The translations under genes and the position numbers were made by a program. From assembly GCA_049644345.1 (NCBI GenBank), contig JBARRS010000213.1, positions 1 to 13,945 on the forward strand: DNA of 13,945 bases, given 5' to 3'. The notes under the pieces are model-generated. The model ran no database searches and was not told where the DNA came from. It saw only the letters and a program-made list of their open reading frames with translations. Positions 1 to 4,767 of the stretch are shown piece by piece. The stretch is from JBARRS01 sp049644345. GTDB lineage: Bacteria; Actinomycetota; Thermoleophilia; Gaiellales; Gaiellaceae. How positions within the stretch are numbered: position 1 is the stretch's first letter; each line of letters starts with the position of its first letter.

Positions 1-426
1 CACGATGACCTCGTCCAACAGTCCCAGGTCGGCGAACTGACCCGCCAGATCTCCCCCGCCGACTATCCAGACGTTCCGGTCACCAGCGGCGCCGACCATC
101 TCCTTGTGCACGGCTTCGATGTCCCGACTGGTGAACTCGATTCGCGCGTCGGGGACGACCGGAAGCTGCCGGTGCGTGAACACCCAACTCGGGATGTCGT
201 ACGGCCACGTCCAATCCGCCGGATCCTTGCCCGCGAACTCGTGGTCGAGGATCCATTCGTACGATGTCGACCCCATCGCCATCGCACCAACGTCGGCGAT
301 GAAATCGCCGTAGTTCAACGGCCCGTCCTCCTCGCGCTTGCGGGTGAACAGCCAGTCCAGCGAGTTGTCGGGGTCGGCGATAAAGCCGTCGAGGGTGGTC
401 GCCGTGTAGTACTGAGTGAGGCTCAC
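1..426 (-). CDS. Dihydrofolate reductase/RibD-like family protein, C-terminus cut by window start
   Basis: Partial gene of 142 visible codons, running off the window at position 1. The translation opens VSLTQYYTATTLDGFIADPD, the typical N-terminus of the bacterial RibD C-terminal/DHFR-like family (strand, then DGFIA with the conserved Asp), and continues with a conserved GS-x-SYEW segment. Near the cut it has the glycine-rich NVWIVGGGDLAGQF loop, which in this fold contacts the NADPH phosphates. Family members are usually about 180-190 residues, so roughly 45 are missing. The role is inferred to be NAD(P)H-dependent reduction of an unknown, perhaps pterin- or pyrimidine-like, substrate; these paralogues are rarely characterised. 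The GTG start at 424-426 is chosen because the conserved fold starts immediately after it. No clear Shine-Dalgarno sequence precedes it. It lies 35 bp downstream of the 462-746 gene in the same direction, so the two may be co-transcribed. Confidence 0.88.
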   Translation of the reverse strand, partial: MSLTQYYTATTLDGFIADPDNSLDWLFTRKREEDGPLNYGDFIADVGAMAMGSTSYEWILDHEFAGKDPADWTWPYDIPSWVFTHRQLPVVPDARIEFTSRDIEAVHKEMVGAAGDRNVWIVGGGDLAGQFADLGLLDEVIV

Positions 427-461
427 GATGCACCAGAGCTGGAACGCCCTCGTCGAGACTC

Positions 462-746
462 TTAAGGCGTCATGCGAGTAGCGACGTTGTACTTCGTCAC
501 CGACGTGCGCCGCCCGGGAGTGTCACCGGCCGGCATCGCGTTCAGCATCTCGTCGGCACGGCTGTAATCGTCCTCCGTCTCGAAGATGAGGATCACGAGC
601 GACTGCTCGGCCTCGGGTTCGTGGAGCACGACAACCTCCGCCGGCGGGAAGCCCTCCGGAGGCTGCCCCTCACGCATCTCGCGGTCCATCTCCTCCATCC
701 GATCCTTGCTGACCCCTTCGAACGTCACAACGCGTGCAAGCGCCAT
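462..746 (-). CDS. Small ABM-like (dimeric alpha-beta barrel) protein of unknown function
   Basis: A 94-residue protein with no cysteine, membrane segment or signal peptide. It opens with MALARVVTFEGVSKDRMEEM, has a middle strand SLVILIFETEDDYSRADEML and ends with a strand containing KYNVATRMT. The alternation of strand, helix and strand, with the phrases VVTFEG and LVILIFETEDDY, resembles the antibiotic-biosynthesis-monooxygenase/stress-responsive alpha-beta barrel superfamily. That assignment rests on pattern only, and no catalytic residue can be named. The ATG at 744-746 has a strong Shine-Dalgarno AGGGAGG (752-758 on the opposite strand) 5 nt upstream, which fixes the start. It is divergent from the isochorismatase gene at 805 and probably heads a short minus-strand transcript with the DHFR-like gene. 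An ABM-like 107-residue protein is also encoded at 4388-4711. Confidence 0.8.
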   Translation of the reverse strand: MALARVVTFEGVSKDRMEEMDREMREGQPPEGFPPAEVVVLHEPEAEQSLVILIFETEDDYSRADEMLNAMPAGDTPGRRTSVTKYNVATRMTP

Positions 747-792
747 CCGAGCCTCCCTGTCGATTGAGGCAACCCTACGCCTCAGCTGCCCT

Positions 793-798
793 TACCCT
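793..798 (+). promoter_or_regulatory. Putative -10 box for a leaderless isochorismatase mRNA
   Basis: TACCCT (TAnnnT type) ends 6 nt before the ATG at 805, where a transcript would be expected to start. No Shine-Dalgarno sequence lies between the two. A clear -35 at normal spacing is not visible; the nearest candidate, TTGAGG at 764-769, is 23 nt away. The call is therefore weak. Confidence 0.35.
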
Positions 799-804
799 GC
801 AGAA

Positions 805-1359
805 ATGCCGCTCCCGACCCTGCTCGTGATCGACGTCCAGCGCGCCTTCGACGATCCAGCATGGGAAGAGCGCAACAATCCAGATGCCGAAGCGCGCATC
901 TGCGGACTTTTGGCCGCCTGGCGCGCCGCGGGCGCGCCGGTGGTCCACGTGCGCCACGAGAGCGCCTCGTCGGACGGGCGCTTCCGCCGCGGCACGGCAG
1001 CGTTCGAGTTCAAGCCCGAGGCGGAACCGCTGCCGGGCGAGCCTGTCGTCGAGAAGCGAGTCAACAGCGCCTTTGTCGGCACCGACCTGGAAGAGCGTCT
1101 ACGCGCCGACCGGGCCGAAAAGGTCGTCGTCGCCGGGCTTACAACCGATCACTGCTGTTCGTCGACAGCAAGGATGGCTGACGACCTCGGCTTCGAGACG
1201 TGGTTCATCGCCGATGCCACCGCCACGCATGCCCGCGGCGGCTTCGACGCCGAGACGATCCACCGGACAGCTCTTGCCAGCCTCGACGGCGAGTTCGCCC
1301 GGGTGATGACGACAGCCGAAGCGATCGACCGGCTTCGCCAACTCGCCTCGTCCCGGTAA
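805..1359 (+). CDS. Isochorismatase-family cysteine hydrolase
   Basis: A 184-residue cytoplasmic alpha/beta hydrolase of the isochorismatase/nicotinamidase superfamily. The catalytic triad is visible: Asp10 in LLVIDVQ, Lys84 in EKRVNSAF, and the nucleophile Cys117 in GLTTDHCCSSTARMA, with the preceding TT-D forming the usual cis-peptide region. Length is normal for the family. The superfamily hydrolyses amide, vinyl-ether or related bonds in small molecules (isochorismate, nicotinamide, ureidoacrylate, N-carbamoyl compounds). No neighbour indicates which substrate applies here, and it is not fused to an aryl-carrier domain, so a siderophore role is not supported. The ATG at 805 is chosen because MPLPTLLVIDVQ is the canonical family N-terminus. 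The reading frame is open much further upstream, but there it lies antisense to the 462-746 gene. It ends 6 bp from the convergent gene at 1366. Confidence 0.9.
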   Translation: MPLPTLLVIDVQRAFDDPAWEERNNPDAEARICGLLAAWRAAGAPVVHVRHESASSDGRFRRGTAAFEFKPEAEPLPGEPVVEKRVNSAFVGTDLEERLRADRAEKVVVAGLTTDHCCSSTARMADDLGFETWFIADATATHARGGFDAETIHRTALASLDGEFARVMTTAEAIDRLRQLASSR

Positions 1360-1365
1360 GCGCGG

Positions 1366-2034
1366 TCAGCTGGCGCGGTAACCGGACGCCACGAGCTCCT
1401 CGTATTCGGGGCGCCCTTCGATGTAGTGCGCGATGAACGGGCAGAGGGGAACGACCTCGAGACCCTGCCGCGCGGCATCCTCCAGCGCGGCGGCTGCGAG
1501 GCGGCTGCCGAAGCCGCGGCCCTCGCAGGATTCGTCCACCTCGGTGTGCGTGAAGGCGATGCGGCCGTTTCTGCGCCTGTACGCGGCGAGACCGATCAGG
1601 CGCCCGCCGAGCCGGAGCTCGTAGCGGCTCGCCTCCGGGACGTCGACCACCTCGGCCTCCTCTGGGGATCCCGCCGCAGCCTCGAGCTCGCCGGTCCCGC
1701 GGAAGTACTCGATCAACTGTCCGGGCGCGTCCGATTCTCGCGCGTCGCGGTGATCGCCGAACCGGCGGCGGTGGGCCGCGGCGAACTGCCACTGGTCACG
1801 CTCGCGCAGGTACGCGAAGATCTCCCGTGTGCCGCGGTAAAGCCGGCCGTCCTCCGTCTGCAGGACGGGGATCTGGTCGGTGCCGGCAACGTCCCTCAGC
1901 TCGTTCCGCTCGTTCGGCCACGGCTCGACCTGACGCGCGACGAAGTCGGCTCCCAGCTCTGTCAGCACTTCCCGCACCGCAGACGAGAACGGACACCACT
2001 CCGCCTGGTAGAGGGTCAGTACGGCGTCAGCCAC
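1366..2034 (-). CDS. Fusion of a monothiol glutaredoxin/GST-N domain with a YjdJ-type GNAT acetyltransferase
   Basis: A 222-residue two-domain protein. Residues 1-80 are thioredoxin-like: strand LTLYQAEW, then CPFS with a single cysteine (Cys14), cis-proline Pro56 in DQIPVL, and EIFAYLRER, as in glutaredoxins and GST N-domains. A polar linker follows (about 85-135). Residues 137-222 are a small GNAT domain of the E. coli YjdJ/NATD1 kind: GGRLIGLAAY, then FTHTEVDESCEGRGFGSRL (acetyl-CoA-binding loop), then the signature PLCPFIAHYI and RPEYEEL. The start is GTG at 2032-2034, inside the end of the upstream Fe-S gene with an 8-bp overlap, so translation is probably coupled. The likely partner is that Fe-S protein; E. 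coli has homologous yjdI and yjdJ side by side. The acetyl acceptor is unknown. The N-domain is monothiol, which fits glutathionyl or Fe-S chemistry better than disulfide reduction. Confidence 0.9.
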   Translation of the reverse strand: MADAVLTLYQAEWCPFSSAVREVLTELGADFVARQVEPWPNERNELRDVAGTDQIPVLQTEDGRLYRGTREIFAYLRERDQWQFAAAHRRRFGDHRDARESDAPGQLIEYFRGTGELEAAAGSPEEAEVVDVPEASRYELRLGGRLIGLAAYRRRNGRIAFTHTEVDESCEGRGFGSRLAAAALEDAARQGLEVVPLCPFIAHYIEGRPEYEELVASGYRAS

Positions 2035-2458
2035 GGAAGCCGATCTTCTCGTGCGTGCCGTCGCAGAAGGGCTTGTTGCCCGAGCCGCCGCAGCGGCAGA
2101 GCGCGGCCTTCTCGCCCTCGTAGAGAACAGAGCCCTCGGCGTCGAGGATCCGCACGCCGCCGGAGACGAGCAGTGGTCCGTTCGATGATGCGCGAAGCTC
2201 GGGCGGTTGCCGGCCCTTCGCCGGGGGGACGCCGATCCGCCGCGTCCGCAGAGCGCCGGACGGACAACGCGCGACTGCCGACTCGACCTCGTCGGCCGTC
2301 GCCGCGTCGACCTTGACCCACGGCCGTCGGCTGTCGTCGAACACCTGAGGCAACGAGCGAACGCAGTTATGGGAGTGGAAGCAGAGGCGCGGCTCCCACT
2401 CGACCACGATCTCGTCGGTGGCGTACTCCTTCGTCAGGTTGTCCCGATTCGAGCTCAT
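2027..2458 (-). CDS. YjdI-type Fe-S domain fused to a CDGSH iron-sulfur domain
   Basis: A 143-residue protein with two iron-sulfur modules. Residues about 8-72 match the Fer4_19/YjdI family: LCFHSHNCVRSLPQVF with Cys26, His28, His30 and Cys32, then RPWV, then RCPSGAL with Cys65. Residues 113-141 are a CDGSH-type domain, CRCGGSGNKPFCDGTH, supplying the three Cys and one His (Cys121, Cys123, Cys132, His136) that bind a redox-active [2Fe-2S] cluster. No signal peptide is present. The ATG at 2456-2458 follows a GAGG at 5 nt; an in-frame GTG at 2471-2473 would add five residues and is a real alternative. Its TGA overlaps the GTG of the glutaredoxin-GNAT gene by 8 bp. Only three cysteines occur in the first module, so its cluster type is open. 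A role in electron transfer or Fe-S handling is inferred. Confidence 0.92.
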   Translation of the reverse strand: MSSNRDNLTKEYATDEIVVEWEPRLCFHSHNCVRSLPQVFDDSRRPWVKVDAATADEVESAVARCPSGALRTRRIGVPPAKGRQPPELRASSNGPLLVSGGVRILDAEGSVLYEGEKAALCRCGGSGNKPFCDGTHEKIGFRG

Positions 2459-2491
2459 CCTCGCCTCGCTCACGTCGCCTTTACTCCCTTG

Positions 2492-2520
2492 ACGTTAGCT
2501 GGGCGGGGTGAGGCTAGGAA
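2492..2520 (-). promoter_or_regulatory. Weak candidate promoter for the Fe-S/GNAT gene pair
   Basis: On the minus strand, TAACGT (2497-2492) is a TAnnnT-type -10 box and TTCCTA (2520-2515) lies 17 bp upstream at -35 spacing. The -35 match is poor. The 74-90 bp gap to the upstream hydrolase gene contains nothing else recognisable, so the pair could also be transcribed from the hydrolase promoter. Confidence 0.3.
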
Positions 2521-2547
2521 CGTCCCCGGCCCGGAGATATTGCGCGG

Positions 2548-3390
2548 CTACGCCGGCGTGCCTTCTTGCCGAACCGCCGAAGCCGCAAGCACGCCGTCGA
2601 GCCAGCTCTCGATTCCGGCTGCGATCTCCTCCCACCCCTCGGCGACCATCATGAGATGGGGGCGGCCCGGGAACTCCAGATAGTCCGTCTGCGCCTCGGA
2701 CCTCTCGTACTTCTCATGCTGCTTGCGGGAGAGCGACGCCGGAACCGTGTGGTCCTTCTCCGCCCCCACGATGAGCAAGGGCGCGCGATCGTCGCTCTTG
2801 AAGTGCACCTCCGTCGGCGGATGCAAATGGAAGTTCGCGAACCCTGCCTCATAGAAGATCTGGCCGGTCTCCGGAACGGCGTACTTCTCATACGCGGCCG
2901 CAGCGTCCTCGGGAGAGAACGTGTTCACGAACCCATACGTGAACTCCTCGAGCGTGAGCGGTACGACGCCGTGCCACTTCGATGGATGAGCAAGAGCCGG
3001 AGCGGCCGCCTTGAGCGTCGAGAAGGGCAGGGCAAGAATCCCCTTCGGCGGCGCCGGGCTCAACGCGACGCCCGCACGCCCGAGCCGCCGATCGAGCAGC
3101 AGCTCGACGATCAGGCCGCCGTACGAGTGGCCAATCAGGACCGGCGGCTCGTCGAGAGCCCGAATCTTCGACTCGTAGTGATCCACGATCTCGGTTAGGC
3201 CTAGGCCTTCGATCTCGTCGGCGTTTTCGCGCAGCTCCTGGAGGTCCCCCTGCTTGCGCGGCCACTCGGGTGCGGAGACCGCGAAGCCGCGGTCGCCGAA
3301 GTAGTCGGCGAAGTTCTCCCAGCTTCCGGACGAGAGCCAGGCTCCGTGAATCAGCATCAGCGGAGTCCGATTGGTGGCGGCGGCTTCCAT
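2548..3390 (-). CDS. Alpha/beta hydrolase
   Basis: A 280-residue alpha/beta-hydrolase-fold protein. Visible elements are LMLIHGAW (oxyanion-hole HG at 15-16), the nucleophile elbow GHSYGG with Ser89, the acid Asp213 in VGAEKDHTVP, and the catalytic His245 in GRPHLMM. The cap region lies between about residues 115 and 195. There is no signal peptide or transmembrane segment, so it should act in the cytoplasm. The family covers esterases, lactonases, haloperoxidase-like and other hydrolases, and the substrate cannot be told from the sequence. The start is firm: ATG at 3388-3390 has GGAGG at 3398-3402 (opposite strand) 7 nt upstream, and a promoter lies just beyond. The open frame extends further upstream without good signals. 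The gene is divergent from the DNA glycosylase and is the first minus-strand gene ahead of the Fe-S/GNAT pair. Confidence 0.9.
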   Translation of the reverse strand: MEAAATNRTPLMLIHGAWLSSGSWENFADYFGDRGFAVSAPEWPRKQGDLQELRENADEIEGLGLTEIVDHYESKIRALDEPPVLIGHSYGGLIVELLLDRRLGRAGVALSPAPPKGILALPFSTLKAAAPALAHPSKWHGVVPLTLEEFTYGFVNTFSPEDAAAAYEKYAVPETGQIFYEAGFANFHLHPPTEVHFKSDDRAPLLIVGAEKDHTVPASLSRKQHEKYERSEAQTDYLEFPGRPHLMMVAEGWEEIAAGIESWLDGVLAASAVRQEGTPA

Positions 3391-3421
3391 CGCGAGACCT
3401 CCGTAGTCGTTGACTCCGACC

Positions 3422-3450
3422 ACGCTACGCGGATCGCACCGCAATGTGAA
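3422..3450 (-). promoter_or_regulatory. Promoter of the alpha/beta hydrolase gene
   Basis: On the minus strand, TTCACA (3450-3445) and TAGCGT (3427-3422) are separated by exactly 17 bp. They match the housekeeping -35 consensus at five of six positions and the TAnnnT form of -10. Transcription would start near 3415, giving a leader of about 25 nt that contains the GGAGG ribosome-binding site. Confidence 0.55.
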
Positions 3451-3486
3451 GCCCGGCGAGGCGCGTCTGCTGCCCTGGTTTGTGGC

Positions 3487-3514
3487 GACAATGGTCCGCC
3501 CGGCGAAAGGTGAT
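3487..3514 (+). promoter_or_regulatory. Candidate -10 box and ribosome-binding site of the DNA glycosylase gene
   Basis: GACAAT at 3487-3492 could serve as a -10 box, with transcription starting near 3499. AGGTGAT at 3508-3514 matches the 3' end complement of 16S rRNA (the AGGUGAU part) and sits 6 nt before the GTG at 3521. This is the main reason for preferring that start to the ATG at 3491, which would overlap the -10 box. Confidence 0.4.
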
Positions 3515-3520
3515 GACCTC

Positions 3521-4165
3521 GTGACCCGAATTTCTCTACGTGCAGCGATCGACCAAGTCGCTGCTCGTGATCCCGTCCTGGCGAACCTCGTCGCCCTCGT
3601 TGGGCCGATCAAGTACCGGCCGCGTGACCCCGATGGGCCCTTCGGCGCACTCGTCAGGGCGATCGTGTATCAGCAGCTTGCCGGGCGTGCCGCCCAGGCG
3701 ATCCACGGGCGGGTCCGCTCATCGGTTGGCGACACATTGACCCCCGAGACGCTGACCGCAGTACCCGACGCCTCGCTGCGAGCCGCGGGGCTGTCCGCCA
3801 ACAAGCTGGCATCGCTGCGGGACCTGTCGACCAAGATCCTCGATGGCAACGTCGACCTGGATCGGTCGTCGAGGCTGAGCGACGACGAGCTCATTGACAC
3901 GCTCGTCACCGTGCGGGGCATCGGCCGCTGGACCGCGGAGATGTACCTGATGTTCCAGCTGCGCCGGCTCGATGTGTGGCCCGTCGACGACCTCGGCGTT
4001 CGCCAGGGCTACGGCCTGGCGTGGAAGCTCGACCCGCCACCGACCGCCAAGGAGCTCGCCCCGCTCGGCGACCGCTTTCGCCCCTACCGCTCCGTCGTCG
4101 CCCGCTACTGCTGGGCAGCGGTCCCGCTGTTCCGGCGCGGCGCCACCGACCCTGCGCTTCGCTAG
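3521..4165 (+). CDS. AlkA-like DNA-3-methyladenine glycosylase (HhH-GPD family)
   Basis: A 214-residue base-excision repair enzyme that removes alkylated purines from DNA by cleaving the N-glycosidic bond. The sequence shows FGALVRAIVYQQLAGRAA (the usual helical opening of the glycosylase domain), the helix-hairpin-helix VRGIGRWTAEMYLMF, and WPVDDLGVRQG, where Asp157 is the expected catalytic aspartate. It lacks the N-terminal TBP-like domain of E. coli AlkA and corresponds to the shorter, widespread AlkA-like form. There is no iron-sulfur cysteine set, so it is not an Nth/MutY enzyme. A GTG start at 3521 is preferred on its ribosome-binding site and on alignment of the fold start; ATG at 3491 would add ten residues. 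It is divergent from the alpha/beta hydrolase and is followed closely by two tiny frames. Confidence 0.9.
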   Translation: MTRISLRAAIDQVAARDPVLANLVALVGPIKYRPRDPDGPFGALVRAIVYQQLAGRAAQAIHGRVRSSVGDTLTPETLTAVPDASLRAAGLSANKLASLRDLSTKILDGNVDLDRSSRLSDDELIDTLVTVRGIGRWTAEMYLMFQLRRLDVWPVDDLGVRQGYGLAWKLDPPPTAKELAPLGDRFRPYRSVVARYCWAAVPLFRRGATDPALR

Positions 4166-4170
4166 CGAGC

Positions 4171-4320
4171 ATGTTGCTGGCGAACCAAGAGCGGTTCTTC
4201 ACGGGCGGCTACGGCGAGTGCTACTTGGCGGCATCGGTCATTTTCCCCATCGCGAGACACCCACCCGACGAGGTCGCGCAGACCATCGACCGACACCTGC
4301 AAGAGACAGCGGGGCGATGA
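4171..4320 (+). CDS. Possible 49-residue hypothetical protein
   Basis: ATG at 4171 opens a 49-codon frame (MLLANQERFFTGGYGECY...) ending in TGA at 4318-4320. Third codon positions are mostly G or C, like the real genes around it. It starts 6 bp after the glycosylase stop, in the same direction. There is no ribosome-binding site, so translation would depend on coupling to the glycosylase. The centre (YLAASVIFPIA) is hydrophobic but too short for a confident membrane segment. I do not recognise a family. It may be a genuine small protein, a relic, or chance. Confidence 0.3.
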   Translation: MLLANQERFFTGGYGECYLAASVIFPIARHPPDEVAQTIDRHLQETAGR

Positions 4321-4388
4321 ACAGCGAGAAGGAACGGCGGCGTATTGTTCGAGTCTCATGGGAGATTGATGTGCCCGGATCGCGCTGA
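4317..4388 (+). CDS. Possible 23-residue microprotein linking two frames
   Basis: ATG at 4317 overlaps the TGA of the 49-codon frame as ATGA. Its own TGA (4386-4388) overlaps the ATG of the next gene as TGATG. The product would begin MNSEKERRRIVRV and end in VPGSR, basic at the front. Codon use is less G/C-biased at third positions than in neighbours, so it may be simply the untranslated leader of the 4388 gene. A TATTGT at 4343-4348 could act as a -10 box for that gene. Confidence 0.2.
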   Translation: MNSEKERRRIVRVSWEIDVPGSR

Positions 4389-4711
4389 TGGATCGACTTG
4401 TCCTCGTCGCCCGGTTGAAGCCCGGCGCTCGCGATCGGGCGCGCGAGCTTATCGCCGCCGACTCTGAAGCGAGTGGGATCGAGACCAACTTCGACCGGCG
4501 TGGGATTTTCCTCGCCGAAGATGAGGTCGTCTTCTTTTTCGAGGGAGAACAAGCGGACGAGTCGGTGCGATCGATCTTGAACGATCCCGTCCGCTCGTCG
4601 GCGATCGGGCCCTGGCTGCCCCTGTTCGACGGCCCGCTCCACACCGCATACGAGGCCTACTTCTGGGAGGAAGGGCGCAAGACGAACCCGATGCGAGCTC
4701 GGCCTTCGTAG
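4388..4711 (+). CDS. Hypothetical 107-residue alpha+beta protein
   Basis: The protein begins MDRLVLVARLKPGARDRARE and continues with GIFLAEDEVVFFFEG and a C-terminal region containing PLFDGPLHTAYEAYFW. The strand-helix-strand-strand pattern with a long middle helix suggests a ferredoxin-like, ABM-type fold. Proteins of this look occur widely as uncharacterised small proteins in actinobacteria, and I can name no function. It has no cysteine and no signal peptide. The ATG at 4388 overlaps the preceding TGA by one base and lacks a good Shine-Dalgarno sequence, so it is either translated by coupling or from a short leader. Its TAG stop forms part of the first arm of the inverted repeat before lon. 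Confidence 0.75.
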   Translation: MDRLVLVARLKPGARDRARELIAADSEASGIETNFDRRGIFLAEDEVVFFFEGEQADESVRSILNDPVRSSAIGPWLPLFDGPLHTAYEAYFWEEGRKTNPMRARPS

Positions 4712-4748
4712 CTTCATCCCTTGAAGCTACTATTTCGCCTGTAGCTAC
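4708..4748. promoter_or_regulatory. Inverted-repeat cluster in front of lon, probable operator
   Basis: GTAGCTTCA (4708-4716) and TGAAGCTAC (4722-4730) form a perfect 9-bp inverted repeat with a 5-nt centre. Ten bases later GTAGCTAC (4741-4748) is an 8-bp palindrome whose GTAGCT again mirrors the preceding AGCTAC. TTGAAG (4721-4726) could be a -35 and TACGAC (4745-4750) a -10, 18 bp apart, so the repeats would overlap the promoter. This looks like a binding site for a dimeric repressor or activator. The winged-helix protein at 7028 is the nearest candidate. Confidence 0.5.
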
Positions 4749-4767
4749 GACAGAAAGGTGATGAAGG

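Noticed and set aside
586..804. Upstream extension of the isochorismatase gene to ATG 586
   Set aside because: The added residues would be antisense to the ABM-like gene, show no family similarity, and the canonical N-terminus begins at 805.
1426..2316. Long plus-strand open frame of 296 codons
   Set aside because: It lies antisense to the Fe-S and Grx-GNAT genes, whose proteins have clear family motifs. Its own translation is a low-complexity Arg/Pro/Ala mix with no recognisable motif, typical of high-GC antisense frames.
4708..4730. Inverted repeat as a rho-independent terminator of the 4388-4711 gene
   Set aside because: The stem is only moderately GC-rich and is followed by CTATTTCG rather than a T-run. 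It also shares its core with a second palindrome at the promoter side, which fits an operator better.
4721..4750. HspR HAIR element in front of lon
   Set aside because: The repeat core GTAGCTTCA/TGAAGCTAC does not match the CTTGAGT-N7-ACTCAAG form, and no hspR-dnaK gene is nearby.
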